Source: Actinospineispora acaciae DSM 45401
GTDB taxonomy: Bacteria > Actinomycetota > Actinomycetes > Mycobacteriales > Pseudonocardiaceae
DNA length: 64,000 nt
Reading direction: 5' to 3'
Assembly (NCBI RefSeq): GCF_000620785.1
Contig: NZ_JIAI01000001.1
Span: 372,001 to 436,000, forward strand
Under the pieces are notes generated by a model, which saw only the letters and a program-made list of their open reading frames with translations, did not search any database and was not told the origin of the DNA. Positions 46,303-55,672 of the stretch are shown here, one piece after another. Both the position numbers and the translations under genes were made by a program. How positions within the stretch are numbered: position 1 is the first letter of the stretch; each line of letters starts with the position of its first letter.

Positions 46303-47697
46303 TCACCCGCCGAGCGACTTGTTGTACTCGGCGATCTGCCCGTTCGCCGCGTTCTGCGCGTCGGTGAGCGCGGCCTTCGGGTCCTGGTTCTGCAGCACGG
46401 CCGCCTGCAGCGCGTTCTCCACGTCCTTGCGGACCTGCGGCATGACGCCCACCGAGCAGCCCTGGGTGGCCGGGGTCAGCGCGGTGGCGCGCAGCTGGTT
46501 GATCGCGGTGGTGAACTGCGGGCGCTGGGTGACCCACTGCTGGTCGGCCGGGTCGTCCAGCGCGCCCCTGCTGATCGGGAAGTAGCCGGTGCCGGTGTGC
46601 CAGGTGACCTGCGTGGGCTTGCTGGCCAGGAACTTCACCAGCTCCCAGGAGGCCCGCAGGTGCGCGGCGTCCTTGCCCTGGCCGACCACCCACAGCGAGG
46701 CGCCGCCGATGATCGGCCCGCCGGTGTCGCCGGCGCGCACCTTCGGGAAGAACCCGGTGCCGATGGGGAACTTGGCGGACCTGACGAAGCTGCCGAGCTG
46801 GCCGGTGGACTCCAGCGAGATGGCCACGGTGGCCGAGCTGAACGCGTTGTCGCCGTTGTCGGTGTTGCTGTCCAGCTTGAGCGCGAGCCCGTCGTTGACC
46901 ATCTTCTGCCACCAGGTGAGCAGCTCGACGTTCTCCTCGGTGGCCAGGTTGACCGCGTTGGCCCGGCCGGAGCGGCCGTTGTCGGCGTCGCACAGGTGCT
47001 GCCCGGAGCTCGCCATCCACTGCTCGAAGAACCAGCCGTACACGCTGGCCCCGAAGCCGTACTGGACGCCGGAGCCCGGGGTGTTCTTGATCTTCTCCGC
47101 CGCCGCGCGGATCTCGGCGAGGGTCTTCGGCGGGGCGTTCGGGTCCAGCCCGGCGCGGGCGAACGCGTCCTTGTTGATGTAGAGCAGCGGCATCGAGGTG
47201 TTGAACGGCATGGAGTAGAGCTTCTTGTCCACCGTGTAGTAGCCGGTGATGTTCGGCTGCAGGTCGGACACGTCGTGCCGGTCCTTGTCCACGAACGACT
47301 GGATCGGCACGACCGACCCGGAGTCGATCATGAATCGGGTGCCGATGTCGTAGATCTGCACCACGTCCGGCAGCCCGCCGCCCTTGAGCGCCGTCTTGTA
47401 CGCCGACATCGCGTCGTCGTACTGCCCCTTGAAGGCCAGGTTCGCCTTGATCTTGCCCTGGTGCTGGGCGTTGAACTCGTTGACCAGCTTGAGCAGCACG
47501 TCGCCGTTGGCCCCGGACATGGCGTGCCACAGCGTCAGCTCCACCGGGCCCGCGTTCGCCAGCGCGTCCGCGCCCGGCGCCTCCACCGGTGCCGCGGCCG
47601 AGCCGCCGGACCCACCGCCGGTGGCCGCCGCGCACCCGGCCAGGGTGACCGTCATCAGCACCGCCGCGCACCAGCGGCCGACCCGAGTCCTCCGCAT
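46303..47697 (-). CDS. Sugar ABC transporter substrate-binding lipoprotein (CUT1)
   Basis: 464 residues. The signal peptide ends with lipobox LAGC (MRRTRVGRWCAAVLMTVTLAGCAAATG). Body: VELTLWHAMSGANGDVLLKLVNEFNAQHQGKIKANLAFKG, PDVVQIYDIGTRFMIDSG, YSMPFNTSMPLLYINKDAF and SLWVVGQGKDAAHLRASWELVKFL, typical of extracellular solute-binding family 1. The general style resembles UgpB, the glycerol-3-phosphate binder. It captures an oligosaccharide or glycerophosphate. It lies downstream of the two permease genes on the same strand. Confidence 0.92.
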   Translation of the reverse strand: MRRTRVGRWCAAVLMTVTLAGCAAATGGGSGGSAAAPVEAPGADALANAGPVELTLWHAMSGANGDVLLKLVNEFNAQHQGKIKANLAFKGQYDDAMSAYKTALKGGGLPDVVQIYDIGTRFMIDSGSVVPIQSFVDKDRHDVSDLQPNITGYYTVDKKLYSMPFNTSMPLLYINKDAFARAGLDPNAPPKTLAEIRAAAEKIKNTPGSGVQYGFGASVYGWFFEQWMASSGQHLCDADNGRSGRANAVNLATEENVELLTWWQKMVNDGLALKLDSNTDNGDNAFSSATVAISLESTGQLGSFVRSAKFPIGTGFFPKVRAGDTGGPIIGGASLWVVGQGKDAAHLRASWELVKFLASKPTQVTWHTGTGYFPISRGALDDPADQQWVTQRPQFTTAINQLRATALTPATQGCSVGVMPQVRKDVENALQAAVLQNQDPKAALTDAQNAANGQIAEYNKSLGG

Positions 47698-47724
47698 GCC
47701 GTTCCCCTCTCCTATCTCACCGCG

Positions 47725-48567
47725 CTATTTCACGGCACCGGCCGTGAACCCTCTGACCAGCCAGCGCTGGCCGAACACGACGAGCAGCAGCGTCGGCAGC
47801 AACGTGATCGTGATGCCGGCCAGCTGCAGGTCAGGGGCGGACTGCTCACTGTTCTTCAGCGCGAACACCGCCGTCTGCAGCGTGTTCAGCGAGTTGTCCG
47901 TGGACGAGATGATCAGCGGCCAGAAGTACATGTTCCAGCCCTGCAGGAACGACCAGACCGCCAGCGCGGTCACCGAGGGGCGCACCGTGGGCAGCACGAT
48001 CCGGGCCAGGAACCGCCCGTGCCCGCAGCCGTCCAGCTGGGCGGCCTGGTGCAGCTCGACGGGGAACTGCCGGAACGCCTGGCGCATCAGGAACACCCCG
48101 AAGCCGTTGGCCAGGAACGGAAGCACCAGCGCGACCCGGCTGTCCCCGAGCCCGAGCGCGCGCACGAACAGCGCGTTGGGCACCACGATCGCCTCGTACG
48201 GGATCATGATCGTGGCCAGGAACAGCCAGAAGACCGGCGTGCGCAGCGGGGTGCGCAGGAACACCAGCGCGTACGCCGCCAGGCACGACGTGACCAGGTG
48301 CGCGAGCATGATCACGACCGCGACGAACAGCGAGTTGAAGAACGCCGGCAGCAGCGGCACCACCCGCTGTTGCCAGGCGTGCAGGTGCGAGGCCAGCGTG
48401 TAGTCCCCGCCGAACAGGCCGGGCGGCTGGCGGATCAGCGCGGCCGGCTCCACGAACCCCCCGACCACCGTGAGCAGCACCGGGAACAGCAACACCACCG
48501 CCGCCAGCACCAGCCACAGGTAGGTCAGGCTCGCCCGCGCCGCGCTCGGCCGCGTCACCCGGCTCAC
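47725..48567 (-). CDS. CUT1 sugar ABC transporter permease (MalG/UgpE-like)
   Basis: 280 residues from the GTG at 48567, overlapping the upstream permease stop (GTGA). Six helices; the EAA loop that contacts the ATPase reads ELHQAAQLDGCGHGRFLARIVLPTVRPS. It is the second half of a heterodimeric channel. No ATPase gene is in the operon, which is usual in actinobacteria, where a shared MsiK ATPase serves several CUT1 systems. Confidence 0.92.
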   Translation of the reverse strand: MSRVTRPSAARASLTYLWLVLAAVVLLFPVLLTVVGGFVEPAALIRQPPGLFGGDYTLASHLHAWQQRVVPLLPAFFNSLFVAVVIMLAHLVTSCLAAYALVFLRTPLRTPVFWLFLATIMIPYEAIVVPNALFVRALGLGDSRVALVLPFLANGFGVFLMRQAFRQFPVELHQAAQLDGCGHGRFLARIVLPTVRPSVTALAVWSFLQGWNMYFWPLIISSTDNSLNTLQTAVFALKNSEQSAPDLQLAGITITLLPTLLLVVFGQRWLVRGFTAGAVK

Positions 48568-49466
48568 CGGTAGTGCACCCTTCGCTCCAGCACGCCGAAC
48601 TGCAGCACCGCGAGCAGCACCCCGACCAGCAGCAGCACCAGCCCTCGCGCGCAGGCCGGCCCGTAGAGGCTGTTGGCGTTCGCGAACGCGCGCTCGTAGA
48701 TGGAGAACACCAGCGTGCTGGTCGCGCCGTTCGGGCCGCCGTTGGTGGTGACCTGCACCTGGCCCAGCGCCTGCAGCGCGGACAGCGTGGTGGTCACGAC
48801 CACGAAGAAGACGCTGGGCGAGATCATCGGCAGCACCACGTTCAGCAGTCCTCGCCAGCCGGTGGCGCCGTCCAGCTTGGACGCCTCCAGCACCTCCTCG
48901 TCCACCCCGGCCAGCGCGGCGGCGAGCACCAGCAGGTTGAACCCGGACACCATCCACAGCGTGATCCAGGCGACGGTGAGCATCGCCCAGCCCGAGCTGG
49001 TGGTCCAGTCCGGCGCGACCACGCCCACCAGCCCGAGCAGCCAGTTGATCGGCGACAGCGCGGGGCTGACCATGAGCAGCCAGATCACGCTGGCGGTGGA
49101 CGCGGAGTAGGCGAACGGCAGCGAGAACAGCGTCCGGAACGCCTTCATCCCCGGCAGCCGCTGGGCCAGCGGGACGGCCAGCGCCATCGGCACCACCAGC
49201 CCGCCGACCACCACGATCAGCGTGAAGACCAGCGTGTTCAGCAGCACCTGCCCGAACTCCGGGGTGAGCAGCTGGCGGAAGTTCTCCAGCCCGACGTCCC
49301 GGGTCGGGTTGCCCCGCACGTCCGTCCCCCTGGTGGCCAGGAACATCGCCTGGAACAGCGGGAAGATCACGAACAACGCCACGCCCGCGAGCGCGGGCAA
49401 CAGGAAGCCGGCACCCCAACCGAGGTCGGCGCCGCGGGTGCGCGGCGACCGGATGCGGGTCGCCAT
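48564..49466 (-). CDS. CUT1 sugar ABC transporter permease (MalF/UgpA-like)
   Basis: 300 residues from the ATG at 49466; the frame is open further but the upstream part is not membrane-like. Six helices, with the EAA loop VDEEVLEASKLDGATGWRGLLNVVLPMISPS. FPLFQAMFLATRGTDVRGNPTRDVGLENFRQLLT is the usual first periplasmic region. It is the first gene of the CUT1 unit. The intergenic region toward asnB contains CCCGC-N9-GCGGG (about 49,485-49,503), a possible operator. Confidence 0.92.
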   Translation of the reverse strand: MATRIRSPRTRGADLGWGAGFLLPALAGVALFVIFPLFQAMFLATRGTDVRGNPTRDVGLENFRQLLTPEFGQVLLNTLVFTLIVVVGGLVVPMALAVPLAQRLPGMKAFRTLFSLPFAYSASTASVIWLLMVSPALSPINWLLGLVGVVAPDWTTSSGWAMLTVAWITLWMVSGFNLLVLAAALAGVDEEVLEASKLDGATGWRGLLNVVLPMISPSVFFVVVTTTLSALQALGQVQVTTNGGPNGATSTLVFSIYERAFANANSLYGPACARGLVLLLVGVLLAVLQFGVLERRVHYR

Positions 49467-49561
49467 GGGCGCAGAGACTATCCCCCGCGCTGCGCAAGCG
49501 GGAGAAATCCGTCCCGATGCCAGATGAACGACAAACCCTCGCTGAGCCCGAGCTGAGAAGT

Positions 49562-49590
49562 TTGAGACGCATGTGTTAGTTGCATAGGCT
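49562..49590 (+). promoter_or_regulatory. Promoter of asnB
   Basis: TTGAGA (49562-49567), 17-base spacer, TAGGCT (49585-49590): a good housekeeping promoter. The predicted start is near 49,597, giving a leader of about 40 bases with GGGGAGG before the ATG. Confidence 0.65.
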
Positions 49591-49635
49591 AAGAATGTAA
49601 GTAGGTCGATCACGCCACGTCGGGGAGGTTCGAGC

Positions 49636-51477
49636 ATGTGCGGCATTACCGGTTGGGTTTCGTTCGACGGCGACCCGCGTGAGCAGGTGCCGGTGGTCGA
49701 CGCGATGGTCGAGACCATGGCCTGCCGAGGCCCGGACGCCGGCGGCCGCTGGCTGGACCGGCACGTGGCATTGGGCCACCGCCGGCTCGCGGTGATCGAC
49801 ATCGAGGGCGGTGCGCAGCCGATGTCGGTGCGCACCGACGACGGCCCGGTGGCCATCGTGTACAGCGGCGAGGCCTACAACTACCTGGAGCTGCGCGACG
49901 AGCTGCGCCGCCGGGGCCATCGGTTCGACACCGACAGCGACACCGAGGTGGTCCTGCACGGCTACCTGGAGTGGGGCGACGCGGTCGCCGAGCGGCTCAA
50001 CGGCATGTACGCGTTCGCGGTCTGGGACGCCCGCACCGAGCGGCTGGTGATGATCCGCGACCGGATGGGCATCAAGCCCTTCTACTACTACCCCACCGCC
50101 GACGGCGTGCTGTTCGGCTCCGAGCCCAAGGCGATCCTGGCCAACCCGCTGGCCACCGCCGCGGTGGACCTGGACGGGCTGCGCGAGCTGTTCGGGTTCG
50201 TCAAGACCCCGGGCGCGGCGGTCTGGGCGGGGATGCGCGAGGTAGTCCCGGGCACGGTGGTCAGTCTGGACCGCGGCGGCTGGCGGGAGCGGACCTACTG
50301 GTCACTGCGCGCCGCCGAGCACACCGACGACGAGCGCACCACCGTCGCGCGGGTGCGCGAGCTGCTCGACGACATCGTGCGCCGCCAGCTGGTCGCGGAC
50401 GTGCCACGCTGCGTGCTGCTCTCCGGCGGCCTGGACTCCAGCGCGATCACCGCGCTGGCCGCCCGCCAGCTCGGCGAGGTGGACGAGCGGGTGCGCAGCT
50501 TCGCGGTGGACTTCGTGGGCCAGACCGAGAACTTCCGCCCCGACGACATGCGCCCCACCCCGGACGCGCCGTACGTGCACGACGTGGCCGAGCACGTCGG
50601 CTCGGTCCACCGGGACATCGTGCTCGACCACGCCGCGCTCGCCGACCCGGACGTCCGCCGCAAGGTGATCACCGCGCGCGACCTGCCCGCCGGCCTCGGC
50701 GACATGGACGCGTCGCTGTACCTGCTGTTCGCCGCGATCCGTGGCCACTCCACGGTGGCACTGTCCGGCGAGTCCGCCGACGAGGTGTTCGGCGGCTACC
50801 GGTGGTTCCACCAGCCCGAGGTGCAGCGCGCCGACATGTTCCCCTGGATCGCCTCCCGGATGACCGGCCCGCACAGCCAGGCCGCCGACCTGCTCACCCC
50901 CGAGCTGACCGCCGCCCTCGACCTGCCCGGCTACCTGCGCGCCCGGTACGCCGAGGCCGTCGCCGAGGTGGAGCCGACCGGCGCGGAGAGCGAGCACGAG
51001 CGCCGCATGCGGGTGGTCTGCCACCTGCACCTGACCCGGTTCGTGCGCATGCTGCTGGACCGCAAGGACCGGATGAGCATGGCCGTCGGCCTGGAGGTCC
51101 GGGTGCCGTTCTGCGACCACCGCCTGGTGGAGTACGTCTACAACACCCCGTGGGCGCTCAAGACCTTCGACGGCAGGGAGAAGAGCCTGCTGCGCGCGGC
51201 CGCCGGCGACGTGCTGCCCCGGTCGGTGGTCGAGCGGGTGAAGAGCCCGTACCCCTCCACCCAGGACCCGCACTACGCCGCCGCGCTGCAACAGCTCGCC
51301 AAGGAGCTGCTCCCCACCGACTCGCCGATGTTCGAGCTGGTCAACCGCCGCTGGCTGGACGAGGCGGCCGAACGCGACCCGGCCCGGATGCCGACCGAGG
51401 TCCGCAACGGCCTGGAGCGCGCGCTCGACCTGCACACCTGGCTCGATATCTACCGCCCCACCCTGCGCCTGGGCTGA
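49636..51477 (+). CDS. asnB: Asparagine synthetase, glutamine-hydrolysing
   Basis: 613 residues. It begins MCGITGWV, with Cys2 the N-terminal nucleophile after Met removal (class II glutaminase). GHRRLAVIDIEGGAQPM, YNYLELRDELRRRGH and DRMGIKPFYYY follow. The synthetase domain has the PP-loop LLSGGLDSSAITALAA near residues 257-272 and the motif LSGESADEVFGGY. It makes asparagine from aspartate, glutamine and ATP; some homologues in actinomycetes amidate other carboxylates. It diverges from the CUT1 operon. A C-terminal region (GLEVRVPFCDHRLVEYVY) is typical. Confidence 0.94.
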   Translation: MCGITGWVSFDGDPREQVPVVDAMVETMACRGPDAGGRWLDRHVALGHRRLAVIDIEGGAQPMSVRTDDGPVAIVYSGEAYNYLELRDELRRRGHRFDTDSDTEVVLHGYLEWGDAVAERLNGMYAFAVWDARTERLVMIRDRMGIKPFYYYPTADGVLFGSEPKAILANPLATAAVDLDGLRELFGFVKTPGAAVWAGMREVVPGTVVSLDRGGWRERTYWSLRAAEHTDDERTTVARVRELLDDIVRRQLVADVPRCVLLSGGLDSSAITALAARQLGEVDERVRSFAVDFVGQTENFRPDDMRPTPDAPYVHDVAEHVGSVHRDIVLDHAALADPDVRRKVITARDLPAGLGDMDASLYLLFAAIRGHSTVALSGESADEVFGGYRWFHQPEVQRADMFPWIASRMTGPHSQAADLLTPELTAALDLPGYLRARYAEAVAEVEPTGAESEHERRMRVVCHLHLTRFVRMLLDRKDRMSMAVGLEVRVPFCDHRLVEYVYNTPWALKTFDGREKSLLRAAAGDVLPRSVVERVKSPYPSTQDPHYAAALQQLAKELLPTDSPMFELVNRRWLDEAAERDPARMPTEVRNGLERALDLHTWLDIYRPTLRLG

Positions 51478-51518
51478 CCGCTCGGATGCCGGGATCGCTG
51501 AGGCCGCGGCCCGGTCGG

Positions 51519-51824
51519 TCAGTCACACCTGACGGTAGCCCGCCACGTGTCCACGTTCGGCTCGCCACCGAACTGCGGATTGGGGAAGACGGACTTCCCC
51601 TGGTATTCCTGATAGGACCGACCGCCGTTCTGGTATTCACGGACGTAGGAGTATGTGACGAACATGTTCGGGCCTTTGAAGGCTTCTCGGTCACAGTGAG
51701 ATCCCGCTGGAAGGGTTTCGTCTGGAAGTCTTGATGCAAATGCGGGGCCGGCGTAGACGGCTCCGAAGAAGAGTAGCGTAAATGTCAGTACCGCCCCCGT
51801 GACCCCACGCAGCCAACTGTTCAT
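51519..51824 (-). CDS. Small secreted hypothetical protein
   Basis: 101 residues. Signal peptide MNSWLRGVTGAVLTFTLLFFGAVYAGPAFA, cleavage probably after AFA. The mature part has two cysteines (GSHCDREAF and TVRCD at the end) that could form a disulfide, and many aromatic residues (MFVTYSYVREYQNGGRSYQEY). No family is recognised. Codon third positions are less GC-biased than in neighbours, consistent with acquired DNA in this 51.5-54.3 kb patch. Confidence 0.75.
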   Translation of the reverse strand: MNSWLRGVTGAVLTFTLLFFGAVYAGPAFASRLPDETLPAGSHCDREAFKGPNMFVTYSYVREYQNGGRSYQEYQGKSVFPNPQFGGEPNVDTWRATVRCD

Positions 51825-52023
51825 GCTGATCGCTCCGTCTCGTCGTCATGCCTGCCGTGTTTGGTACCCATACTCTGGGACTCGGCGGCGTGGGTTCATG
51901 CCATCGGCCGGGTAGTGTGTGCCGTGGCGGCCGGCGGAGCACCGCCGTTCGCTGGCAGATCTTCGCCAAGGTGGTTTCGCGAATCCGCCACCTGGCGGGC
52001 GGCGGGTGGCTAGGCTCAGCAGG

Positions 52024-52734
52024 GTGGCTCCGATACTGCGGGACCAGCCGACGAACGGCCCGCAGCCCCCTGTCAACCCGCTGGTCGGCGTCGTGGACTC
52101 GGTTCATATCTTCCGTGCCGGGTTGATCCAACTGATCACAGCGGCCGGGTACCGCGCCGCCACGCCAGCCGGTGACGTATCGGGGTGGGTCGTCGAACGC
52201 AAGCCGTGCCTGACCGTGATATCGATGCATTCGCAGCAAGACACCGAGACGGTCGCTCGCATAAGAGAGTCCAGCGCCGAAGCGAGAATTTTGACCTTGG
52301 TTGAGTCGCCCTCATGTTCGAAGTGCGTGGCCATGCTCCGTCTCGGGGCAACGGCGGTGCTTCCGGCGGACGTGTCGGGCGATCGTCTGATCACGGCGAT
52401 CGCCGCCGTGCTGCATGGTGATTCGACGGTTCCTCGAGAAGTGATGTCCGTTCTTTCCGGAGGCGGGTCCACCGCGTACGGTTTGAGCGACGAGGAAGTT
52501 CGGCTGGTTCGAAGCCTGGCTCAAGGGCGCACCATTTCGATGATCGCCCGGAGAATGGGGTTCTCTGAGCGTAGCCTTCACCGCCAGCTCACGAAGACCT
52601 ACCTGAAGCTCGGCGCGAGAAACCGAAGCGAAGCAATCGCGGAGGCCGTGCGGCGGGGCATTCTAGACCTAGACGAGCCTCCGGCGCGCATGTCGGAAGG
52701 TTTGATGCACGCCGAAGGCCGGACCCTCGTCTAG
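52024..52734 (+). CDS. LuxR-family regulator with atypical receiver domain
   Basis: 236 residues from a GTG at 52024 (start uncertain). The N-terminal part has the shape of a response-regulator receiver (VGVVDSVHIFRAGLIQLI; ILTLVESPSCSKCVAMLRLGATAVLPADV), but the expected phosphorylation Asp is replaced (CLTVISMHS). The C-terminal HTH is LSDEEVRLVRSLAQGRTISMIARRMGFSERSLHRQLTKTYLKLGARNRSEAI. So it is probably not phosphorylated and may be controlled by a ligand or by Cys residues (SCSKC). No sensor kinase is nearby. Less GC-biased than the flanks. Confidence 0.82.
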   Translation: MAPILRDQPTNGPQPPVNPLVGVVDSVHIFRAGLIQLITAAGYRAATPAGDVSGWVVERKPCLTVISMHSQQDTETVARIRESSAEARILTLVESPSCSKCVAMLRLGATAVLPADVSGDRLITAIAAVLHGDSTVPREVMSVLSGGGSTAYGLSDEEVRLVRSLAQGRTISMIARRMGFSERSLHRQLTKTYLKLGARNRSEAIAEAVRRGILDLDEPPARMSEGLMHAEGRTLV

Positions 52735-52737
52735 GAA

Positions 52738-54243
52738 TCAGGTCGTCGGACTGGCGGTTCCCTCAGCTCGTGCGGAACCTGGACGCCCGATGACGGCAAA
52801 TGGTGGAGCGAGGTCTTCGAGCGACTTGCCCTCGGCGTTCACTCCGAACAGGATCGCCACAACGCCACCAATAATCATGACGACCGAGGCGAGAAGGAAA
52901 CCGATGAACATGTTGAACGGGTTCGAGCCGTCACCGATCATCGCACCATAGATCACCGGACCCAGCGCGCCGAAGCATTGTGCGATGCAGAAGAACACCG
53001 CGATTGCCTTCGCCCGGACCTCCAGCGGGAACAGCTCGCTCACGGTGAGGTATCCAGCGCTGGCGCCGGCCGAGGCGAAGAAGAAGATGACGCACCAGGC
53101 CAATGTCTGAGTCATGGCGGTGAGCGCGCCCGCGTTGAACAGGACGGCGCTGATCGCCAGGAGTACGCCGGAGAGAATGTAGGTACCCGAGATCATCTTC
53201 TTTCTGCCGACCGTGTCGAACAGCGGGCCGAGCACGAGCGGGCCGAGGAAGTTTCCAATACAGAAGGCGATGAGGTAGATCCCGGCGTCGCGTTCGTCCA
53301 CGCCGTAGAACTTGCCCAGTACGATCGTGTATGTGAAGAAGATCGCATTGTACAGAAACGACTGGGTGATCATAAGTGAAGCGCCGAGGACGGAGCGCGT
53401 CGGATACTCTTTGAAGAGGACCTTGGTCAACTCCAGATAGCCGATCTTCTCTGCCGGCTTGAGTTCGAGTGTCTTGCTTTCGTCAACCTGTGGCAATGTT
53501 TTCCCGGTGCGTTCCACCTCTCGCTCGATGAGGGCGATGGACGCTTCGGCTTCGTGTTCCTTGCCGTTCATGATCTGCCATCTCGGGCTCTCCGGAAGGT
53601 TCCGGCGAACGAAGATGATCACGATTCCGATCACGGGGCCGAGGAGGAAGGCCAGGCGCCACGCCAGGCTCGGCTCGATCTCGTTCAGCAGTACGAAGGA
53701 GCCCAGGGTCCCGAACAGGGCGCCCAGCCAGTAGGTCCCGTTGACGAGCAGGTCAACCCGGCCGCGGTATCGAGCCGGGATGAGCTCGTCGACCGCCGAG
53801 TTGATGGCGGCATACTCTCCGCCGATGCCCATGCCCGCGATAAATCTGGTGAGGAACAGCCAGGTGATCGAGATCGGGCCGTTGCTGAGGGTGAGTGCCG
53901 TCAGGCCGCTGCCGACCAGGTAGACCGCAAGCGTGATGATGAACAGGTTCCGTCGGCCCAGCCGGTCTGACATATGACCGAAGAACAGTGCGCCGACGAC
54001 CTCGCCGAGAAGGTATACCGAGGCTGTCGCCCCGACCGCGACCGGAGAGAGGTTGAGGGTCTCCGGCTTTGTCAGCAGGCCCGCCACCGCGCTGGCCACC
54101 GTGATCTCCAAGCCGTCCAACACCCAGGCGACCCCGAGCGCCGCGACCAGCCGGGTGTGGAACGAGGACCAGGGCAACCTGTCTATTCGAGCGGGGATGA
54201 GGCTTCGGATCGCGGAACCTGGGTCAGTGGCATCTGCCGACAT
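52738..54243 (-). CDS. MFS transporter (sugar-porter/metabolite:H+ symporter type)
   Basis: 501 residues from the ATG at 54243, preceded by GGAGG five bases upstream. About 12 helices. Family points: WVLDGLEITVASAVAGLL, FFGHMSDRLGRRNLF (motif A), RFIAGMGIGGEYAAINSAVDELIPARYRGRVD, a large central loop with LPESPRWQIMNGKEHEAEAS, and SELFPLEVRAKAIAVFF. This resembles transporters for carboxylates or sugars. The codon use is less GC-biased than in its neighbours. It converges on the LuxR gene, three bases apart, and diverges from the monooxygenase at 54407. Confidence 0.9.
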   Translation of the reverse strand: MSADATDPGSAIRSLIPARIDRLPWSSFHTRLVAALGVAWVLDGLEITVASAVAGLLTKPETLNLSPVAVGATASVYLLGEVVGALFFGHMSDRLGRRNLFIITLAVYLVGSGLTALTLSNGPISITWLFLTRFIAGMGIGGEYAAINSAVDELIPARYRGRVDLLVNGTYWLGALFGTLGSFVLLNEIEPSLAWRLAFLLGPVIGIVIIFVRRNLPESPRWQIMNGKEHEAEASIALIEREVERTGKTLPQVDESKTLELKPAEKIGYLELTKVLFKEYPTRSVLGASLMITQSFLYNAIFFTYTIVLGKFYGVDERDAGIYLIAFCIGNFLGPLVLGPLFDTVGRKKMISGTYILSGVLLAISAVLFNAGALTAMTQTLAWCVIFFFASAGASAGYLTVSELFPLEVRAKAIAVFFCIAQCFGALGPVIYGAMIGDGSNPFNMFIGFLLASVVMIIGGVVAILFGVNAEGKSLEDLAPPFAVIGRPGSARAEGTASPTT

Positions 54244-54406
54244 GACGACCTCCGTCGTTTGTCCTGGTAGCCCCGACCGCGCGCCCACCCGCGCGATCAC
54301 TACCGGGACAGAGAGTGAACGCACCGCAAATTCCTGTCAAGCAGGTGCCCCCGGCCGGCCGTACCTTGGGCCCGCGACCCACGTCGAGGATGACTGAGGA
54401 GAGCAC

Positions 54407-55597
54407 GTGAACAAGCTCCGGTTCGGGATTTTCATGCCACCGTTCAACAGCCCGCCCACCCAGAACGCCACCACGTCGTTGCAGCGCGATCTCGAGACGC
54501 TGCAGCTGATGGACAGGCTGGGCTACGACGAGGCCTGGATCGGCGAGCATCACTCGGCCGGCACCGAGATCATCGCGGATCCGATGACGTTCATCGCGCA
54601 CGCCGGCGCCCTCACCCGGCACATCAAGCTGGGCACCGGTGTGGTCTCGCTGCCGTACCACAACCCGCTGTGGGTCGCGGACCAGGCGATCCTGGTGGAC
54701 CACCTGTTGCGCGGGCGGTTCATGCTCGGGGTCGGCCCGGGATCGCTGCCGACCGACGCGGAGATGATCGGCCTGGAGCCGGCCCAGCTGCGCCCGGCCC
54801 TCGCCGAGGACCTGGAGGTGCTGCTGCGGCTGCTCGGGTCCGACGAGCGGGTCAGCCACCAGAGCGACAGGTACCGCCTGGTGGACGCGCGGACCCAGCT
54901 CGCGCCGCACACCGACCCGTGCTTCGAGGTCGCGGTGGCCGCCACCATCTCCCCCGCCGGCCCGATCCTGGCCGGCACCCACGGGCTGGGCCTGCTGTCG
55001 CTGGGCGCCACCACCCGGGAGGGCTTCGACGTGCTGGCCCACCACTGGAACGTGGTGGAGGCCGAGGCCGCCAAGCACGGACGGACCCCCGACCGGTCGA
55101 GCTGGCGGCTGGTCGGCCCGATGCACATCGCGGAGACCAAGAAGCAGGCCGTCGAGGACGTGCGCTACGGCTTCGACCAGTTCTGCGACTACACCCAGCG
55201 CACCCTGGCGCTGCCGACGTTCCGCGCCGAGGGCGAGACCTTCGAGGAACGGGTGGCCTGGATCAACGAGACCGGGCTGGGGGTCATCGGCACCCCGGAC
55301 GAGGCGATCGCCCAGATCCAGCGGCTGGTCGAGCAGTCCAACGGCGGGTTCGGCTGCTACATGATGATGCAGCACGACTGGGCCAACTGGGAGGCCACCC
55401 AGCGGCACTACGAGCTGTTCGCCCGGCACGTGATGCCGGCGTTCCAGCCGTCGCAGCGGCGGCTGCTCGGGGCGGAGCGGTGGGCGCGCGGGCGGCACGG
55501 GGAGCTGGACGCCAAGAACGGCGCGGCCATCCAGGCGTGGTCGGACAAGTACTACGCCGAGCAGAAGGAGTCCGCCGGCCGGCCGTCCCCGAGCTGA
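54407..55597 (+). CDS. LLM-class flavin-dependent monooxygenase
   Basis: 396 residues from a GTG. Bacterial-luciferase-like TIM barrel: LRFGIFMPPFNSPPTQNATTSLQRDLETLQLMDRLGYDEAWIGEHHSAGTEI, where EHHSAG is the typical flavin-site motif, then IKLGTGVVSLPYHNPLWVADQAILVDHL and GRFMLGVGPGSLPTDAEMIGL. The C-terminal half has IGTPDEAIAQIQRLVEQSNGGFG. It resembles limonene monooxygenase-type enzymes, which need FMNH2 from a separate reductase. No reductase is adjacent. The substrate may be a terpene or an alkane-like compound. A large inverted repeat at 55632-55672 probably terminates it. Confidence 0.9.
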   Translation: MNKLRFGIFMPPFNSPPTQNATTSLQRDLETLQLMDRLGYDEAWIGEHHSAGTEIIADPMTFIAHAGALTRHIKLGTGVVSLPYHNPLWVADQAILVDHLLRGRFMLGVGPGSLPTDAEMIGLEPAQLRPALAEDLEVLLRLLGSDERVSHQSDRYRLVDARTQLAPHTDPCFEVAVAATISPAGPILAGTHGLGLLSLGATTREGFDVLAHHWNVVEAEAAKHGRTPDRSSWRLVGPMHIAETKKQAVEDVRYGFDQFCDYTQRTLALPTFRAEGETFEERVAWINETGLGVIGTPDEAIAQIQRLVEQSNGGFGCYMMMQHDWANWEATQRHYELFARHVMPAFQPSQRRLLGAERWARGRHGELDAKNGAAIQAWSDKYYAEQKESAGRPSPS

Positions 55598-55631
55598 TCA
55601 CGCTCGGACGTCGCTACCCACCGTAAGGCTC

Positions 55632-55672
55632 GTCACGCTCTGGAGTCGCGAGCTGGAACCCCGGAGCGTGAC
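55632..55672 (+). terminator. Inverted repeat after the LLM monooxygenase gene
   Basis: GTCACGCTC (55632-55640) and GAGCGTGAC (55664-55672) pair perfectly, and further GG/CC pairs follow inside. No T-run follows, so it may act as a Rho-assisted terminator or as a mRNA-stabilising hairpin. Confidence 0.5.
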
